Source: Anaerolineae bacterium (GTDB lineage: Bacteria > Chloroflexota > Anaerolineae > Aggregatilineales > UBA2796). Taken from it: a stretch of 64,000 nt of DNA. Below the pieces are notes generated by a model. The model made no database searches. It worked only from the letters and a program-made list of their open reading frames with translations, and had not been told where the DNA came from. The stretch's first letter is position 1, and each line of letters opens with the position of its first letter. The translations under genes and the position numbers were made by a program. Below, piece by piece: positions 1 to 8,557 of this stretch. The stretch covers positions 62,001-126,000 of the forward strand of contig JAHBVJ010000013.1 of NCBI GenBank assembly GCA_019637615.1, in the 5' to 3' direction.

Positions 1-465
1 GACGGCTCAGAACGGCTCATTTGAGCGTAAAATCTGCCCGCTCTGTATTTTGCCTGTTATATCAGGGTTCCACACACCAATCGAAAGTAGCGAGGCATAA
101 GTCCGTGATCAAAGCCAACCTTCCCCGCGCGTATTTTCGCTCCCCTATGACGCAGACAGGCCATGCTGCGCATGTGTCTTTGTCAACGACGACACCATCG
201 GCACCCCGCACCGCCGCCCCGATGATCCCTTGTGGAGCGTGGAACGGGATCATTGTAGGGATCATGCGTCCCCGTTCAACCAGCCGTCATCACAAAGCTA
301 TCATGGTTTTACCGCTGCCAGCGCCGTCAATCCATGCGTGGCAAGCGCGAATCCGCCGGAATCCCGCGCCTTCGGCATTAGGCACGATTCCCACCTCGCT
401 TAGGGCAGTCATGCTACTATTGATGGGCACAATTTCTGGCAAACGCACTACACGAAAGAATCAGC
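1..465. other. gene-poor leading segment
   Basis: No convincing gene is seen here. Short open frames exist on the minus strand (about 62-265 and about 292-414), but they show no recognisable domain and no good ribosome binding site. The segment contains a palindromic repeat at 222-267, described separately. The SDR gene at 466 starts right after it. It may be decayed coding sequence or the tail of an upstream locus cut by the window edge. Confidence 0.5.
222..267 (+). repeat. ATGATCCC/GGGATCAT palindromic repeat, copy 1
   Basis: The 46-bp unit reads ATGATCCCTT-N13-CGGGATCATT-N3-GGGATCATGC. A second 46-bp copy with the same three fixed blocks and different spacer bases lies at 23041-23086 on the opposite strand. 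The fixed blocks form an inverted repeat followed by a direct repeat of its right arm, so the unit could fold as alternative hairpins. Confidence 0.6.
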
Positions 466-1452
466 ATGAGCGAACGGGTGTTGGTCACAGGCGCGGGCGG
501 TTTCGTATGCAGCCACATCGTCAACGGGTTGCTAGAAGCTGGCTACGATGTCATCGCGCTGGATCGTGCCTTCGACCCCACATGGGCGGATCGCTTCTAC
601 AAATGGACTCGGCGCTTGGAGATTGTTCAGGGCGAGGCCAGCCGCTTACCCGCCGTCAAAGTCGATGCGCTGGTGCATGGCGTCGCTATCACCGCCAGTC
701 CCGAACGGATCGGCATGACGCCCGAAGACTATCTGCGCGCCAACATCGAGACGACCTTGGCAGCGACCTCATGGGCAGATCGTCAGCAAGTGCCCCGCAC
801 CATCATGATCAGCTCGGATGCTGTGTTCACGCAGTGGGTCACCGACCGGATGCAGAGTTTCCAGCCGCTGACCGAAGAAAACCACATCAGCCCGGACAGT
901 TTGTTCGGAGTCGCCAAAGCCTTGATGGAGCAGTTAGTCGGTGTTCTCAATCTGAATCATCATCGGCGGCTGTTCGCGGTGCGCTTGAGCAACATCTACG
1001 GGCCATACGAAATCTCGCGTCCCACCCGTCCGCGCGTCAGCCGCATCGCCTCCATGATCCACGACGCCCTGACTCAGGAGCGGGTGATGGAATACGTGAG
1101 TTCGCCGCCCACCGACTGGACATATGCGCCGGACATCGGGCGCGCCATCGCGGCGATTCTAAAACTGCCGGACAATCAGTTTTTGCACTACGAGCTGTTG
1201 AATATCACGGCGGGGCAAACCTACACGCCGTTTCAGGTTGCCATGACCATCAAGGAGCAGTTACCAAACGTGGAAGTCAGCGTGCCCAATGTCGAGCATG
1301 GCGAACCGCTCGGCACGCGCATCTTGCATCGGCTGCCCCTCGCCAACGATCGCTTTGTCGAGGCGACGGGCTTCACAAATTGGACGAGCTTACACGACGG
1401 CATCGGGCAAACCATCGCGTGGATGCGCCGTCATCTCGAAACGCAGCGCTGA
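466..1452 (+). CDS. NAD-dependent epimerase/dehydratase (extended SDR family)
   Basis: This is a 328-residue extended short-chain dehydrogenase/reductase of the nucleotide-sugar epimerase/dehydratase type. The N-terminus carries the Rossmann motif TGAGGF (residues 8-13), followed by a hydrophobic strand ending in an acidic-basic pair (ALDR) that suits NAD binding. A conserved strand ISSDAVF and the segment SNIYGP that often lines the sugar-nucleotide site are present. The usual catalytic YxxxK reads FxxxK here (F147, K151), so the general-acid tyrosine is missing. Family length is normal (about 310-340). It stands alone on the plus strand and converges on the glycosyltransferase operon. The substrate is unknown. 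With the Tyr replaced it may be a weak enzyme, a binding protein, or use another proton donor. Confidence 0.85.
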   Translation: MSERVLVTGAGGFVCSHIVNGLLEAGYDVIALDRAFDPTWADRFYKWTRRLEIVQGEASRLPAVKVDALVHGVAITASPERIGMTPEDYLRANIETTLAATSWADRQQVPRTIMISSDAVFTQWVTDRMQSFQPLTEENHISPDSLFGVAKALMEQLVGVLNLNHHRRLFAVRLSNIYGPYEISRPTRPRVSRIASMIHDALTQERVMEYVSSPPTDWTYAPDIGRAIAAILKLPDNQFLHYELLNITAGQTYTPFQVAMTIKEQLPNVEVSVPNVEHGEPLGTRILHRLPLANDRFVEATGFTNWTSLHDGIGQTIAWMRRHLETQR

Positions 1453-1502
1453 TTGATACGTTCCCCTCGTTTGTCTCTCGGCTGAGGGGAACGCGCTTCG
1501 CG

Positions 1503-4145
1503 CTACTGTGCTGGTGCGCAGAAGGTCGTATTGACGCCGATATTCTCCAGCACCCAGTCACATCCGACGGGCTGCACCGTATACAGCAAGAAATCGCGCG
1601 ATTCGTTATACGAGCTGATGCGCGTCACGACACCGTTCGGGAACATCTCTTGCAGCACCGTCAGAGAATTTGGTGTAGTTAGCGTCACGTCTTTGTTCAA
1701 GAAGAACAACATCTGACGGTCAGGGCGCATCTCGTATGGCGTGCCAACGTTCGAGGTCATCATCCCGATCAAGCGCACCTTGAGGTTATCGTCTAGCACA
1801 CCATTGTTCCAACGGATGTCGCCCGCTTCAATCGCCAGCGCGCGGTGATCCCACCAGTACGGGTAGGCGATCATGAAGGCATTGCCCGACGATCCGACGC
1901 TCTCACTGAACCCGCGCAAAATCTCGCCCGCCTGATGATAGGGCAGTGTCGAATCGCGGTATGCCTTCATCGCGATGTCAAAATAAGTATCCCAGTTTGC
2001 CAGCGCGCCGAGCAGCAGCGCCCCGATCACGGCAGCGTAGATCACGAAGCGGACGACGGGGGCGGTGATCTTCGCCGTGATCATGCGGATCGTGATCGCC
2101 AGCGCGAACGCCGCAAGGAAATACACCATCGGGAACGAGCCAGAGGCACGCGTCGCGCTCGGCACCTCGATTACATATGCTATCGATAACGCGGTTGGCA
2201 GCACCATAATCAGGATCGATAGTGGTAGCAGCCAATCCGACGGATCGCGACGTTTGATGATGCGCACCAGCATCAGACCGAGGCCAAAGATGAAGAAAAC
2301 GCCCGTAAACGTGTCCAGTTCAGGGTCGCCGCCCACCGATCCCGTGATCCACGCCCGATCACCTTGCCAGTTGAACATCCATACGGATTTTTCCAAGTTA
2401 CTGGCGAGCACAGGCAGGTTATCGTTAAGCGCTTTAATGCGGTCAGCGTTATCGGCGGCGCGCATCCCGGTCACGTTACCAGCGGCGTCCTTGATCTCAA
2501 TAGTATCTTCGCCGAACAAGCGCCCCGATGAACGCTGCCAGAAGCTCTGCGGCAGATCGATCATGTAGCGTCCGAGCGGCGCGAACACTGCCAGCGATAC
2601 GATGATCAGGGCGATGAAGTTGAATGTATAGCTGACGAAGGCGCGGCGTGACCGCACCCGCACGATCAGTGCCAGCAAGAAGCCCGCGATGACCACGACG
2701 GGCAGCATACGCACAGCCTGATAGAAGTACATGCCGCCGCCTAGCACCAGTCCGGTGATGATCCAGTCTGATCGGCGGTTATGGCGCAGCGCACGGACGA
2801 AGAAGATCATCAGCAGGGTCGCAACGACAGTCGTGGACACGATGCGCAAGCCGAGGCGCGATAGCATCGTATGCCAGTAGCTGGTTGCCACCATCGCCGC
2901 CATGATCAAGCCAGTCAGGTTGCCGAGGTCGCGGTCTTCGTCTCCGATCAGCGCTCTGCCCATCCAGTACGCCAACAGGATCGCGATCATGCCCCAGATG
3001 CCGCTGCCGATCTTGAGCAGGTCGAACGCGAACGGCAGTCCAGTGATGTAGTGCAGCAGCACCAGAAAATAGAAGTGCGCGGGTTCACGTCCGCCGTTGT
3101 TATCGAGGAAGATCGGGCGCGTCCCTTGCGTGATGAAATACGAGTCACGCGCCTTTTCCACATGGTCGCTGGTCATGTCGGGCGGATACGCGCTCAGGTT
3201 GCTGAAGCGGAAATATGCGCCCACCAGCAAAATCACGATCAGCGCGATCAGTGTCCAACTCCACTTCACTTTGAGCGGATGACGGAAGAAGTTGATCGTT
3301 CGACTGACGTTGATGGCGATCCAATCTCGTATGGCGGTGAGGGAAAGCGGCTGATTATTGAATGTGATCACCCACATGGCGATGCTGAACAGCCACCAGT
3401 ACACACCTGCATCAGTGAATCCAGTCGGCGGATTCAAGTCCCACGCAATGCGTGTCGCGACGGCGGCAACAATAGCCGTGATGATGCGCAGCCCGTACCG
3501 CACGAATACATTAGGAACGGCGGTAATCATCCGCTCGGTGGCCTCATCAAACTTGAACGGCGGTAGTCGTTCGAAATTGACATCGATCCACACCAGCACG
3601 CCGAACACCACACCCATCACCAGCAGCGCCATTCCCGGAAAATTGATCGGCGTCGTGTCAATCGGTGTCGTGCGCGTACCGACCAGCGAAGTCGCCGTCA
3701 TCTGCGCCAGCACTACCAGAATGATCAGCCCGATTAGCAGTGCCATCGAGCGCACCGTGAGTCGTGCGTTGATGTCCAGTCGTGGCGCGGGCACCGCTGG
3801 TGTAGCCACTTCCTCGGTTTCGATCACTGTAGCAGTTGCTGATGTGGCAGGCGGCGTCAACCACTTGAGGATAGAATTTGCCCGCGCGGGTCGCCTCACA
3901 GCACGGCGCACCTGCATCGGTGCTGGCGTGCTAGGCGCGTTCGCCGCTTCCGATGGCGAAGCTGGTTCCGCCAGCACACCACCTAACCCTTGCACCGTCG
4001 CACGCGGATGATGCAGCAGTTCCCCGATCAACTCGGTCAATGTGAGGTCGGTTAGCGGCACGGACGCGCCAACCAGTTCAATGGCTTCGTTGGGGGTCGG
4101 CTCATCCGTTGGGCGTTGGTTTTGCTCATCAACTATGCTGGACAT
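1503..4145 (-). CDS. GT39/ArnT-like integral membrane glycosyltransferase
   Basis: About 880 residues from the chosen start. The first ~130 residues are polar, Pro/Ala/Thr-rich and probably cytosolic. They are followed by many hydrophobic helices, then a large non-membrane C-terminal domain. The luminal loop after the helix near residue 330 contains FSNLSAYPPDMTSDHVEKARD, matching the acidic first loop of polyprenyl-phosphate-sugar glycosyltransferases (PMT_2/GT39), where the Asp/Glu residues are catalytic. It probably moves a sugar from a polyprenyl phosphate donor to an extracytoplasmic acceptor. A longer frame begins at 4196, but that start overlaps the upstream methyltransferase and has no ribosome site. 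The ATG at 4145 lies 20 bp after the methyltransferase stop and follows a GCGAGA stretch. It is the last gene of a five-gene operon. Confidence 0.82.
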   Translation of the reverse strand: MSSIVDEQNQRPTDEPTPNEAIELVGASVPLTDLTLTELIGELLHHPRATVQGLGGVLAEPASPSEAANAPSTPAPMQVRRAVRRPARANSILKWLTPPATSATATVIETEEVATPAVPAPRLDINARLTVRSMALLIGLIILVVLAQMTATSLVGTRTTPIDTTPINFPGMALLVMGVVFGVLVWIDVNFERLPPFKFDEATERMITAVPNVFVRYGLRIITAIVAAVATRIAWDLNPPTGFTDAGVYWWLFSIAMWVITFNNQPLSLTAIRDWIAINVSRTINFFRHPLKVKWSWTLIALIVILLVGAYFRFSNLSAYPPDMTSDHVEKARDSYFITQGTRPIFLDNNGGREPAHFYFLVLLHYITGLPFAFDLLKIGSGIWGMIAILLAYWMGRALIGDEDRDLGNLTGLIMAAMVATSYWHTMLSRLGLRIVSTTVVATLLMIFFVRALRHNRRSDWIITGLVLGGGMYFYQAVRMLPVVVIAGFLLALIVRVRSRRAFVSYTFNFIALIIVSLAVFAPLGRYMIDLPQSFWQRSSGRLFGEDTIEIKDAAGNVTGMRAADNADRIKALNDNLPVLASNLEKSVWMFNWQGDRAWITGSVGGDPELDTFTGVFFIFGLGLMLVRIIKRRDPSDWLLPLSILIMVLPTALSIAYVIEVPSATRASGSFPMVYFLAAFALAITIRMITAKITAPVVRFVIYAAVIGALLLGALANWDTYFDIAMKAYRDSTLPYHQAGEILRGFSESVGSSGNAFMIAYPYWWDHRALAIEAGDIRWNNGVLDDNLKVRLIGMMTSNVGTPYEMRPDRQMLFFLNKDVTLTTPNSLTVLQEMFPNGVVTRISSYNESRDFLLYTVQPVGCDWVLENIGVNTTFCAPAQ

Positions 4146-4165
4146 CGCTATTCTCGCCGCGCTTT

Positions 4166-5038
4166 CTATTCGAGGGGCTTTCTCACCTTGATGCACAAGT
4201 TTACCGTAGAACGCCCCGCTGGTTCACTAATTACGTTGGGACGGTCAAACCAATTGAACACCGCCAAGCCCAGATTGATCGGGTTGAGCAAGTTGCCGTC
4301 GTTTTCATCGAAGGTCGTGCGGTCAGCCGCCTTCGCCATGTTGGCGGGCAGCAAGCCGGCTTCCAACGCTTCCTTGCCAAGGCCGTATACAAGGTTATGA
4401 ATGAATGGGAAACTGTAATGGGTGAAGGCGCGTTCTTCCTCCACGATCAAGCCTGCGTCCAATGCCGCCTGCCGCAATCGTTCCGGCGTATACAGCCGCA
4501 CGTGGTTTGCCCAGATGCCCGCCAACGGCCCATACTGGATGTGCGTATGAAAGAAGGTTTCCAGCGTCTTGTTGATCGGATCCCACCAGAACGGGTAATT
4601 CGCGTTAGGCACGGTGATCGCCGCTACGCCGCCCGGTTTGAGGACCCGTTTGACTTCCTTCAGCCCGCGCACGTCATCATCGACATGCTCAAGGATTTCG
4701 GACAGGATCACCGCGTCGAAGCTGTTGTCTTCAAAGGGCTGATGATAAATATTGGCTTGGGTCAGCGTGATGTTATCTAACTGCGCGATGTTGCGTTTTG
4801 TCTTAGGAAGCACTTCTGGATCGAGTTCCAAGCCAAACAGCTTGCATTGGCTCACCGTGCGGATCATCTTCAAATAGAAGCCGCGTCCACATGCGCAGTC
4901 GAGGATCATGCGCTCGTCGCTCAGGTCGATCCACTCGAAGATAGTTTGCACACGCTTTTTGAAAGCCATATCAGCTTCGTTGCGCGTCAGCCGTTGGATC
5001 GTGGCTTGATCGATAGTTCGTAGCATAGTTTGTGTCAC
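4166..5038 (-). CDS. class I SAM-dependent methyltransferase
   Basis: This 290-residue protein has motif I ILDCACGRG (residues 45-53), an acidic post-I strand (LFGLELDPE), and the motif II/III region FDAVILSEILEHVDD followed by LKPGGVAAITVPN. This is the Methyltransf_11/UbiE-like fold. The context is an envelope glycan operon. Its start codon overlaps the stop of the LysM-LTD gene by 4 bp, which indicates translational coupling. The substrate cannot be read from sequence; a sugar or lipid-linked sugar O-methylation is a reasonable inference from the neighbours. Confidence 0.87.
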   Translation of the reverse strand: MTQTMLRTIDQATIQRLTRNEADMAFKKRVQTIFEWIDLSDERMILDCACGRGFYLKMIRTVSQCKLFGLELDPEVLPKTKRNIAQLDNITLTQANIYHQPFEDNSFDAVILSEILEHVDDDVRGLKEVKRVLKPGGVAAITVPNANYPFWWDPINKTLETFFHTHIQYGPLAGIWANHVRLYTPERLRQAALDAGLIVEEERAFTHYSFPFIHNLVYGLGKEALEAGLLPANMAKAADRTTFDENDGNLLNPINLGLAVFNWFDRPNVISEPAGRSTVNLCIKVRKPLE

Positions 5039-6054
5039 TTCACCTGATATTGAACAACAAAATGATGTTCCGCGTCGCGGATGGTTGCTCGTGTGCCGGG
5101 TACCCAGATGCTGGTCGATAGCCCCCAGAATAAAGCAAATGGCGTGTCACTGCCTGCGCGGGTATACACGATCAGCCGTCTTCCACTAAACATCATAGTT
5201 TGAGGGAAAACATACGTATGATTTCGCCAATCCGTCAACGTCCAGTTTTCGAGGTTGATCACCGTGCCGCTGGCGTTGCGTATCTCGATGCCTTCGGTGG
5301 TGATGTCACCCGCGCCGACGATACCCGTGATTTCCAGTTGTCCGGTAGGTGGGGTATCGTTCAATCCGCAGCCATTTACGGGAATAATTAATACCTGACC
5401 GATTTGTAATCGCGCGGCGTCCTGTTCGCTGAAATCGTTGGCCTTTAGCAAGTCAGTGATGCTGACTCCAAAGCTGTCCGCAATACTTGCAGGGGTATCA
5501 CCCTGCTGGATCATATAGGTTGGACACCCACTTACATCAGTCGGTAGTGAGGTAGGGGTGAATGTCGCGCTGGCAGTCGGCGTTACACTAGCGGTCGGCG
5601 TTACGCTAGGGATGACATACTGAAAATAGCTGCATGGTGTAGCAGTGGCGGTCGCCGTAATGGGTGTTTCAGTCGGCGTGACGACGCGCCCTTGTGGAGA
5701 TGAGGTCGCCGTAATAACCACGATCAACGGTGTATTAGGAGGGCACGGCGTCGCTGTGAACGACGCAATCGCCTGTGCCGTATCCGAGGCCGAGATCGCC
5801 GCTGCTGCCGATTCTGCCAGATCAGGAGTGTTGGAAGGAGTCTTGGTGAAGGCAGCGGCGCGCGCGGTTACGCTAGCACGTGCCGATAGCGTCTGCGCGA
5901 TCACTGTTTCCAGCGTGATTTCTGTTGGCGTTGGCGATGACGTGCCCGTTTGACCAAACACCAGCGTCGGCACGCCCCCCCACAGCAAGCTACTGAGGAT
6001 GAGGACTGCGCCGACACCAATCAGACGGCTCTTGACTAAAGCGCCCCACCGCAT
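5035..6054 (-). CDS. secreted LysM and lamin-tail (LTD) domain protein
   Basis: The 339-residue protein begins with a signal peptide-like or anchor helix (about residues 8-33). A Thr/Ala/Ser/Pro-rich linker with TPTAS-type repeats runs to about residue 175. A LysM domain follows (CPTYMIQQGDTPASIADSFG through QIGQVLIIPVNG), which binds GlcNAc-containing glycans such as peptidoglycan. The C-terminal ~100 residues (LEITGIVGAGDITTEGIEIR to the end) fit the beta-sandwich lamin-tail domain, with the typical 'NLENWTLTD' strand. It is likely anchored to the wall and exposed. It sits inside the glycan operon between the GT4 and the methyltransferase. Confidence 0.85.
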   Translation of the reverse strand: MRWGALVKSRLIGVGAVLILSSLLWGGVPTLVFGQTGTSSPTPTEITLETVIAQTLSARASVTARAAAFTKTPSNTPDLAESAAAAISASDTAQAIASFTATPCPPNTPLIVVITATSSPQGRVVTPTETPITATATATPCSYFQYVIPSVTPTASVTPTASATFTPTSLPTDVSGCPTYMIQQGDTPASIADSFGVSITDLLKANDFSEQDAARLQIGQVLIIPVNGCGLNDTPPTGQLEITGIVGAGDITTEGIEIRNASGTVINLENWTLTDWRNHTYVFPQTMMFSGRRLIVYTRAGSDTPFALFWGLSTSIWVPGTRATIRDAEHHFVVQYQVK

Positions 6055-6093
6055 GGTTTATGCTCCTTCTACATCTAGACACAAAATAGATGG

Positions 6094-7344
6094 CTACCCT
6101 TTCCAATCCGGCAGTTTCACCCGGCTGTTCGCGGCGGCTTGTTGGAAGGTGCGTTCGTAGGTGTTGATCGTCTCTTCAAAACTGAAGGTATTGGCGATTT
6201 GTTCACGCGGCTTGACGTACTGTTCACGGTTATCCAGCACATCGATCACGGCCTGACCAATGGCACGATAATCCCCACGTGGCACGATCTTGCCCATGCC
6301 CGTCACCGTCACGGGAACGCGTCCACCCGGCGTATCCGTCATGATCACCGGCGTACCGCACAACATCGCCTCGACCTGCACCAGCGCGAAACATTCCGTA
6401 TCGCTCGGTAATACCAGCACGTCCAGCGCCTTGTAGTAATTCGCCAGCGCTTCACGGCTCGTGATCAACCCTAAGAAAATCAGTTGATCCTGATATTGGC
6501 GTACCAGCGCTTGCTGCGCTTCCCATGTGCCTTCGTACTTGATGTCGTATTGCCCCGCGAACACGATCCGCGCATTCGGGTATTTCTTGTTGATCAGTTC
6601 CAGCGCACGGATCAGCAGATCAGGGCGTTTTTCTTCCACGAACCGACCAGAGAATCCGATCAGCGGGCCGCCGTCTTTCGCCCATTGTGCGCGGAGTTCG
6701 GCAGCGCGTTCTGGTTGCGGTTCGGGAATACGAATCGGCGGGTAATTCGGTGTGACTTTCTGCGCGAACGGCTTCAAGTAGTAGCTGTGGTCAGCGTAAT
6801 CCTGACTATAGGCGATCAACCGGAACGCCCGCTTCGCCATGAACTTGAAGAATTGCAGCATGAGAAAGGTGATGACGCTGTTCATCAGGCCAGCGGGCAG
6901 CACCAGATCGCCGTGATGGGTGCTGACGATGCTTTTGCCCGTGACCTGCCCCATCAGCGCGACCAAGGCCGTTTCCAGCATTGGGGTGTTCGTGAACACC
7001 ACGTCATATTTCTGCATGAAGGCATACAGCGCTTGTGGATATAACGGCATGATCATGCCGCGACTCATGCGGATCGGTGCCCACAGCCGCACGATGCGCA
7101 CACCGCGTATCGTCTCGTCGCGGGGCAGATCGAGGCTGTGACGCGCGCACAGCACCGTTACCTCGTGTCCACGTGCGGCGAGTGCCTCTGCAACGTCCTG
7201 CACATGGATCGTGTAACCCGTGTAGTGGGGGACGTAATACGTCAAGCAAATTAGTATCTTCAGTTTGCGCTCACCCTCGGCGTTGGGAGCGCTAGTGGAT
7301 GAATGAGCGTCCACAGGGGTATCAACCTTTACATTCAAACTCAA
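6094..7344 (-). CDS. GT4-family glycosyltransferase
   Basis: This 416-residue GT-B fold protein shows the N-terminal glycine/aromatic opening (LTYYVPHYTGYTIHVQDVAEALAARGHEVTVLC), the mid-domain GFSGRFVEEKRPDLLIRAL strand, and the donor-site EX7E motif (SDTECFALVQVEAMLCGTPVI). These match GT4 retaining transferases that extend lipid-linked or surface glycans in the cytosol. The frame opens with TTG overlapping the stop of the upstream membrane protein gene (TTGA). A GTG ten codons in is an alternative. It belongs to the five-gene operon 8375-1503. Confidence 0.9.
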   Translation of the reverse strand: MSLNVKVDTPVDAHSSTSAPNAEGERKLKILICLTYYVPHYTGYTIHVQDVAEALAARGHEVTVLCARHSLDLPRDETIRGVRIVRLWAPIRMSRGMIMPLYPQALYAFMQKYDVVFTNTPMLETALVALMGQVTGKSIVSTHHGDLVLPAGLMNSVITFLMLQFFKFMAKRAFRLIAYSQDYADHSYYLKPFAQKVTPNYPPIRIPEPQPERAAELRAQWAKDGGPLIGFSGRFVEEKRPDLLIRALELINKKYPNARIVFAGQYDIKYEGTWEAQQALVRQYQDQLIFLGLITSREALANYYKALDVLVLPSDTECFALVQVEAMLCGTPVIMTDTPGGRVPVTVTGMGKIVPRGDYRAIGQAVIDVLDNREQYVKPREQIANTFSFEETINTYERTFQQAAANSRVKLPDWKG

Positions 7345-8375
7345 GGTGTTGTCTGTGCCTCAGTGTTGTTCTTAGATCGGTTAGCGAGCTGCCGTGTCAC
7401 ACGGATTAACTCCCCTAATGTTATATTTTCTCGCAGCAGTCCGTACCAGCCAGTCGTAACGTAAGTTGCCACATTGGTAATGTGTAGCAGAATGGCATAA
7501 GCAAACGCGCGCTCCCGGAATTGATCACCGCCCAAGCCTGCCGCCGTCATGCCAAAAATCACAGCCGCCTCATATGGCCCTACGTTACCGGGCAGGGCTG
7601 GCAACGCTACCGCAATCGCCGCACTCACTATCGCTAACAGCGCCGCGTACCATGTCGGCTCCGGAAAGAAGACGTACATCAATACATATCCGCCCACCGT
7701 CGATGCCGTCCACGATAACGCTGTCCACAATACCAGTGACGCAGCTCCTCGCAGCGAGGCCAGTGGCGTCAGCCCGTCCAGCACGCGATCCATCATGCTG
7801 GTGAGGCCAAACCGCTCTAAAAACGGGAGCAGTTTGAGTACAAACGCCAGCAAGCGATGTGCCCAGTCACGGCGTACGGCAAACACTACCATCAAGGCCA
7901 TGCCTGCCACCACGAGAATGCCCGTTGTCAGCGCCCCGCGAGAGACTTCTGGCGGCACTGGCCCGATCATGATGGCGATAATCACGAGGAACACGACTGC
8001 TAACGTATCCGACAGACGCTCCACCACGACGCTGCTGAGTGAGGTGAACATCGGCACAGGCGGTTCTAGACGGGTAGTCATAAACGACCGTGCCACTTCC
8101 CCCAACCGCAGCGGGAGTAGTGTATTCAGAAAATAGCCCGTGTTCATGATGTTGAAGGAATGCCCGTAGTCAATCCGGTTGTTCAGCAGCAGTTTCCAAC
8201 GGTAGGCACGCAGCGCCAACGCCAAATACAGGATCAGCAAGCCGGGGATGATGTAAATATAGTTCCCGCGCGAAAGTTCATGGATGATCTCGCCGGGATC
8301 ATTTTGTTGCAGCGCCAGTGCCAATGAAACAACTGTCACGATGACACCGAGCAATAAACCACGCCACTGTTTCAA
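7341..8375 (-). CDS. lysylphosphatidylglycerol synthase TM region / UPF0104 flippase-like protein
   Basis: This 344-residue protein has about eight hydrophobic helices. The hallmark segments of the AglD/MprF-type membrane domain are present: LRAYRWKLLL after the first helices, TGYFLNTLLPLRLGEVARSF (the conserved N-x3-P-x-R-x-GE loop), and ALPALPGNVGPYEAAVIFGM near the end. Family members move or bind charged lipids or lipid-linked sugars. As the first gene of a glycan operon it could flip the glycolipid made by the GT4. A clear extended -10 promoter lies 64 bp upstream. Confidence 0.85.
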   Translation of the reverse strand: MKQWRGLLLGVIVTVVSLALALQQNDPGEIIHELSRGNYIYIIPGLLILYLALALRAYRWKLLLNNRIDYGHSFNIMNTGYFLNTLLPLRLGEVARSFMTTRLEPPVPMFTSLSSVVVERLSDTLAVVFLVIIAIMIGPVPPEVSRGALTTGILVVAGMALMVVFAVRRDWAHRLLAFVLKLLPFLERFGLTSMMDRVLDGLTPLASLRGAASLVLWTALSWTASTVGGYVLMYVFFPEPTWYAALLAIVSAAIAVALPALPGNVGPYEAAVIFGMTAAGLGGDQFRERAFAYAILLHITNVATYVTTGWYGLLRENITLGELIRVTRQLANRSKNNTEAQTTP

Positions 8376-8438
8376 GCTACAGTCCGATCTGCGTTAATGG
8401 TGCGACCCGCATACTTAAGCCAACCCTACCACGCGGGA

Positions 8439-8447
8439 ATTATAGCA
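8439..8447 (-). promoter_or_regulatory. extended -10 promoter of the five-gene glycan operon
   Basis: On the minus strand TGCTATAAT forms a perfect TATAAT preceded by TGn, the extended -10 pattern that tolerates a poor -35. No good -35 is seen 16-18 bp upstream. It lies 64 bp before the start codon at 8375. Confidence 0.6.
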
Positions 8448-8506
8448 TGTGCGGCAGTGGTACACTGTCACAACTCTGATTCCTCAGCAACTTGGACAAA
8501 TCTGAA

Positions 8507-8538
8507 CAGGCGCGGATCGAATACTCGATCCGCGTCTG
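8507..8538 (-). terminator. hairpin terminator after the subtilase gene
   Basis: A 14-bp inverted repeat (CAGGCGCGGATCGA with its partner, one G-T pair) and a 4-base ATAC loop sit 20 bp past the stop of the minus-strand subtilase gene. The following minus-strand bases are TTCAGATTTG, a short T-rich run. It also separates this gene from the glycan operon promoter. Confidence 0.7.
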
Positions 8539-8557
8539 TGGAGATAAACGTAGAAAG

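Noticed and set aside
62..265. A 67-codon minus-strand frame vaguely resembling an RraA-type segment
   Set aside because: The similarity is weak, the frame is short, and it includes the palindromic repeat; no ribosome site.
21..1682. A 553-codon plus-strand open frame covering the SDR gene
   Set aside because: It runs in another frame through the SDR gene, is rich in Arg/His/Ser, and lacks a domain. The SDR frame has clear motifs.
7004..7249. Arg-rich short frames opposite or overlapping the GT4 gene
   Set aside because: They are typical shadows of a GC-rich coding sequence, with codon bias opposite to the neighbours.
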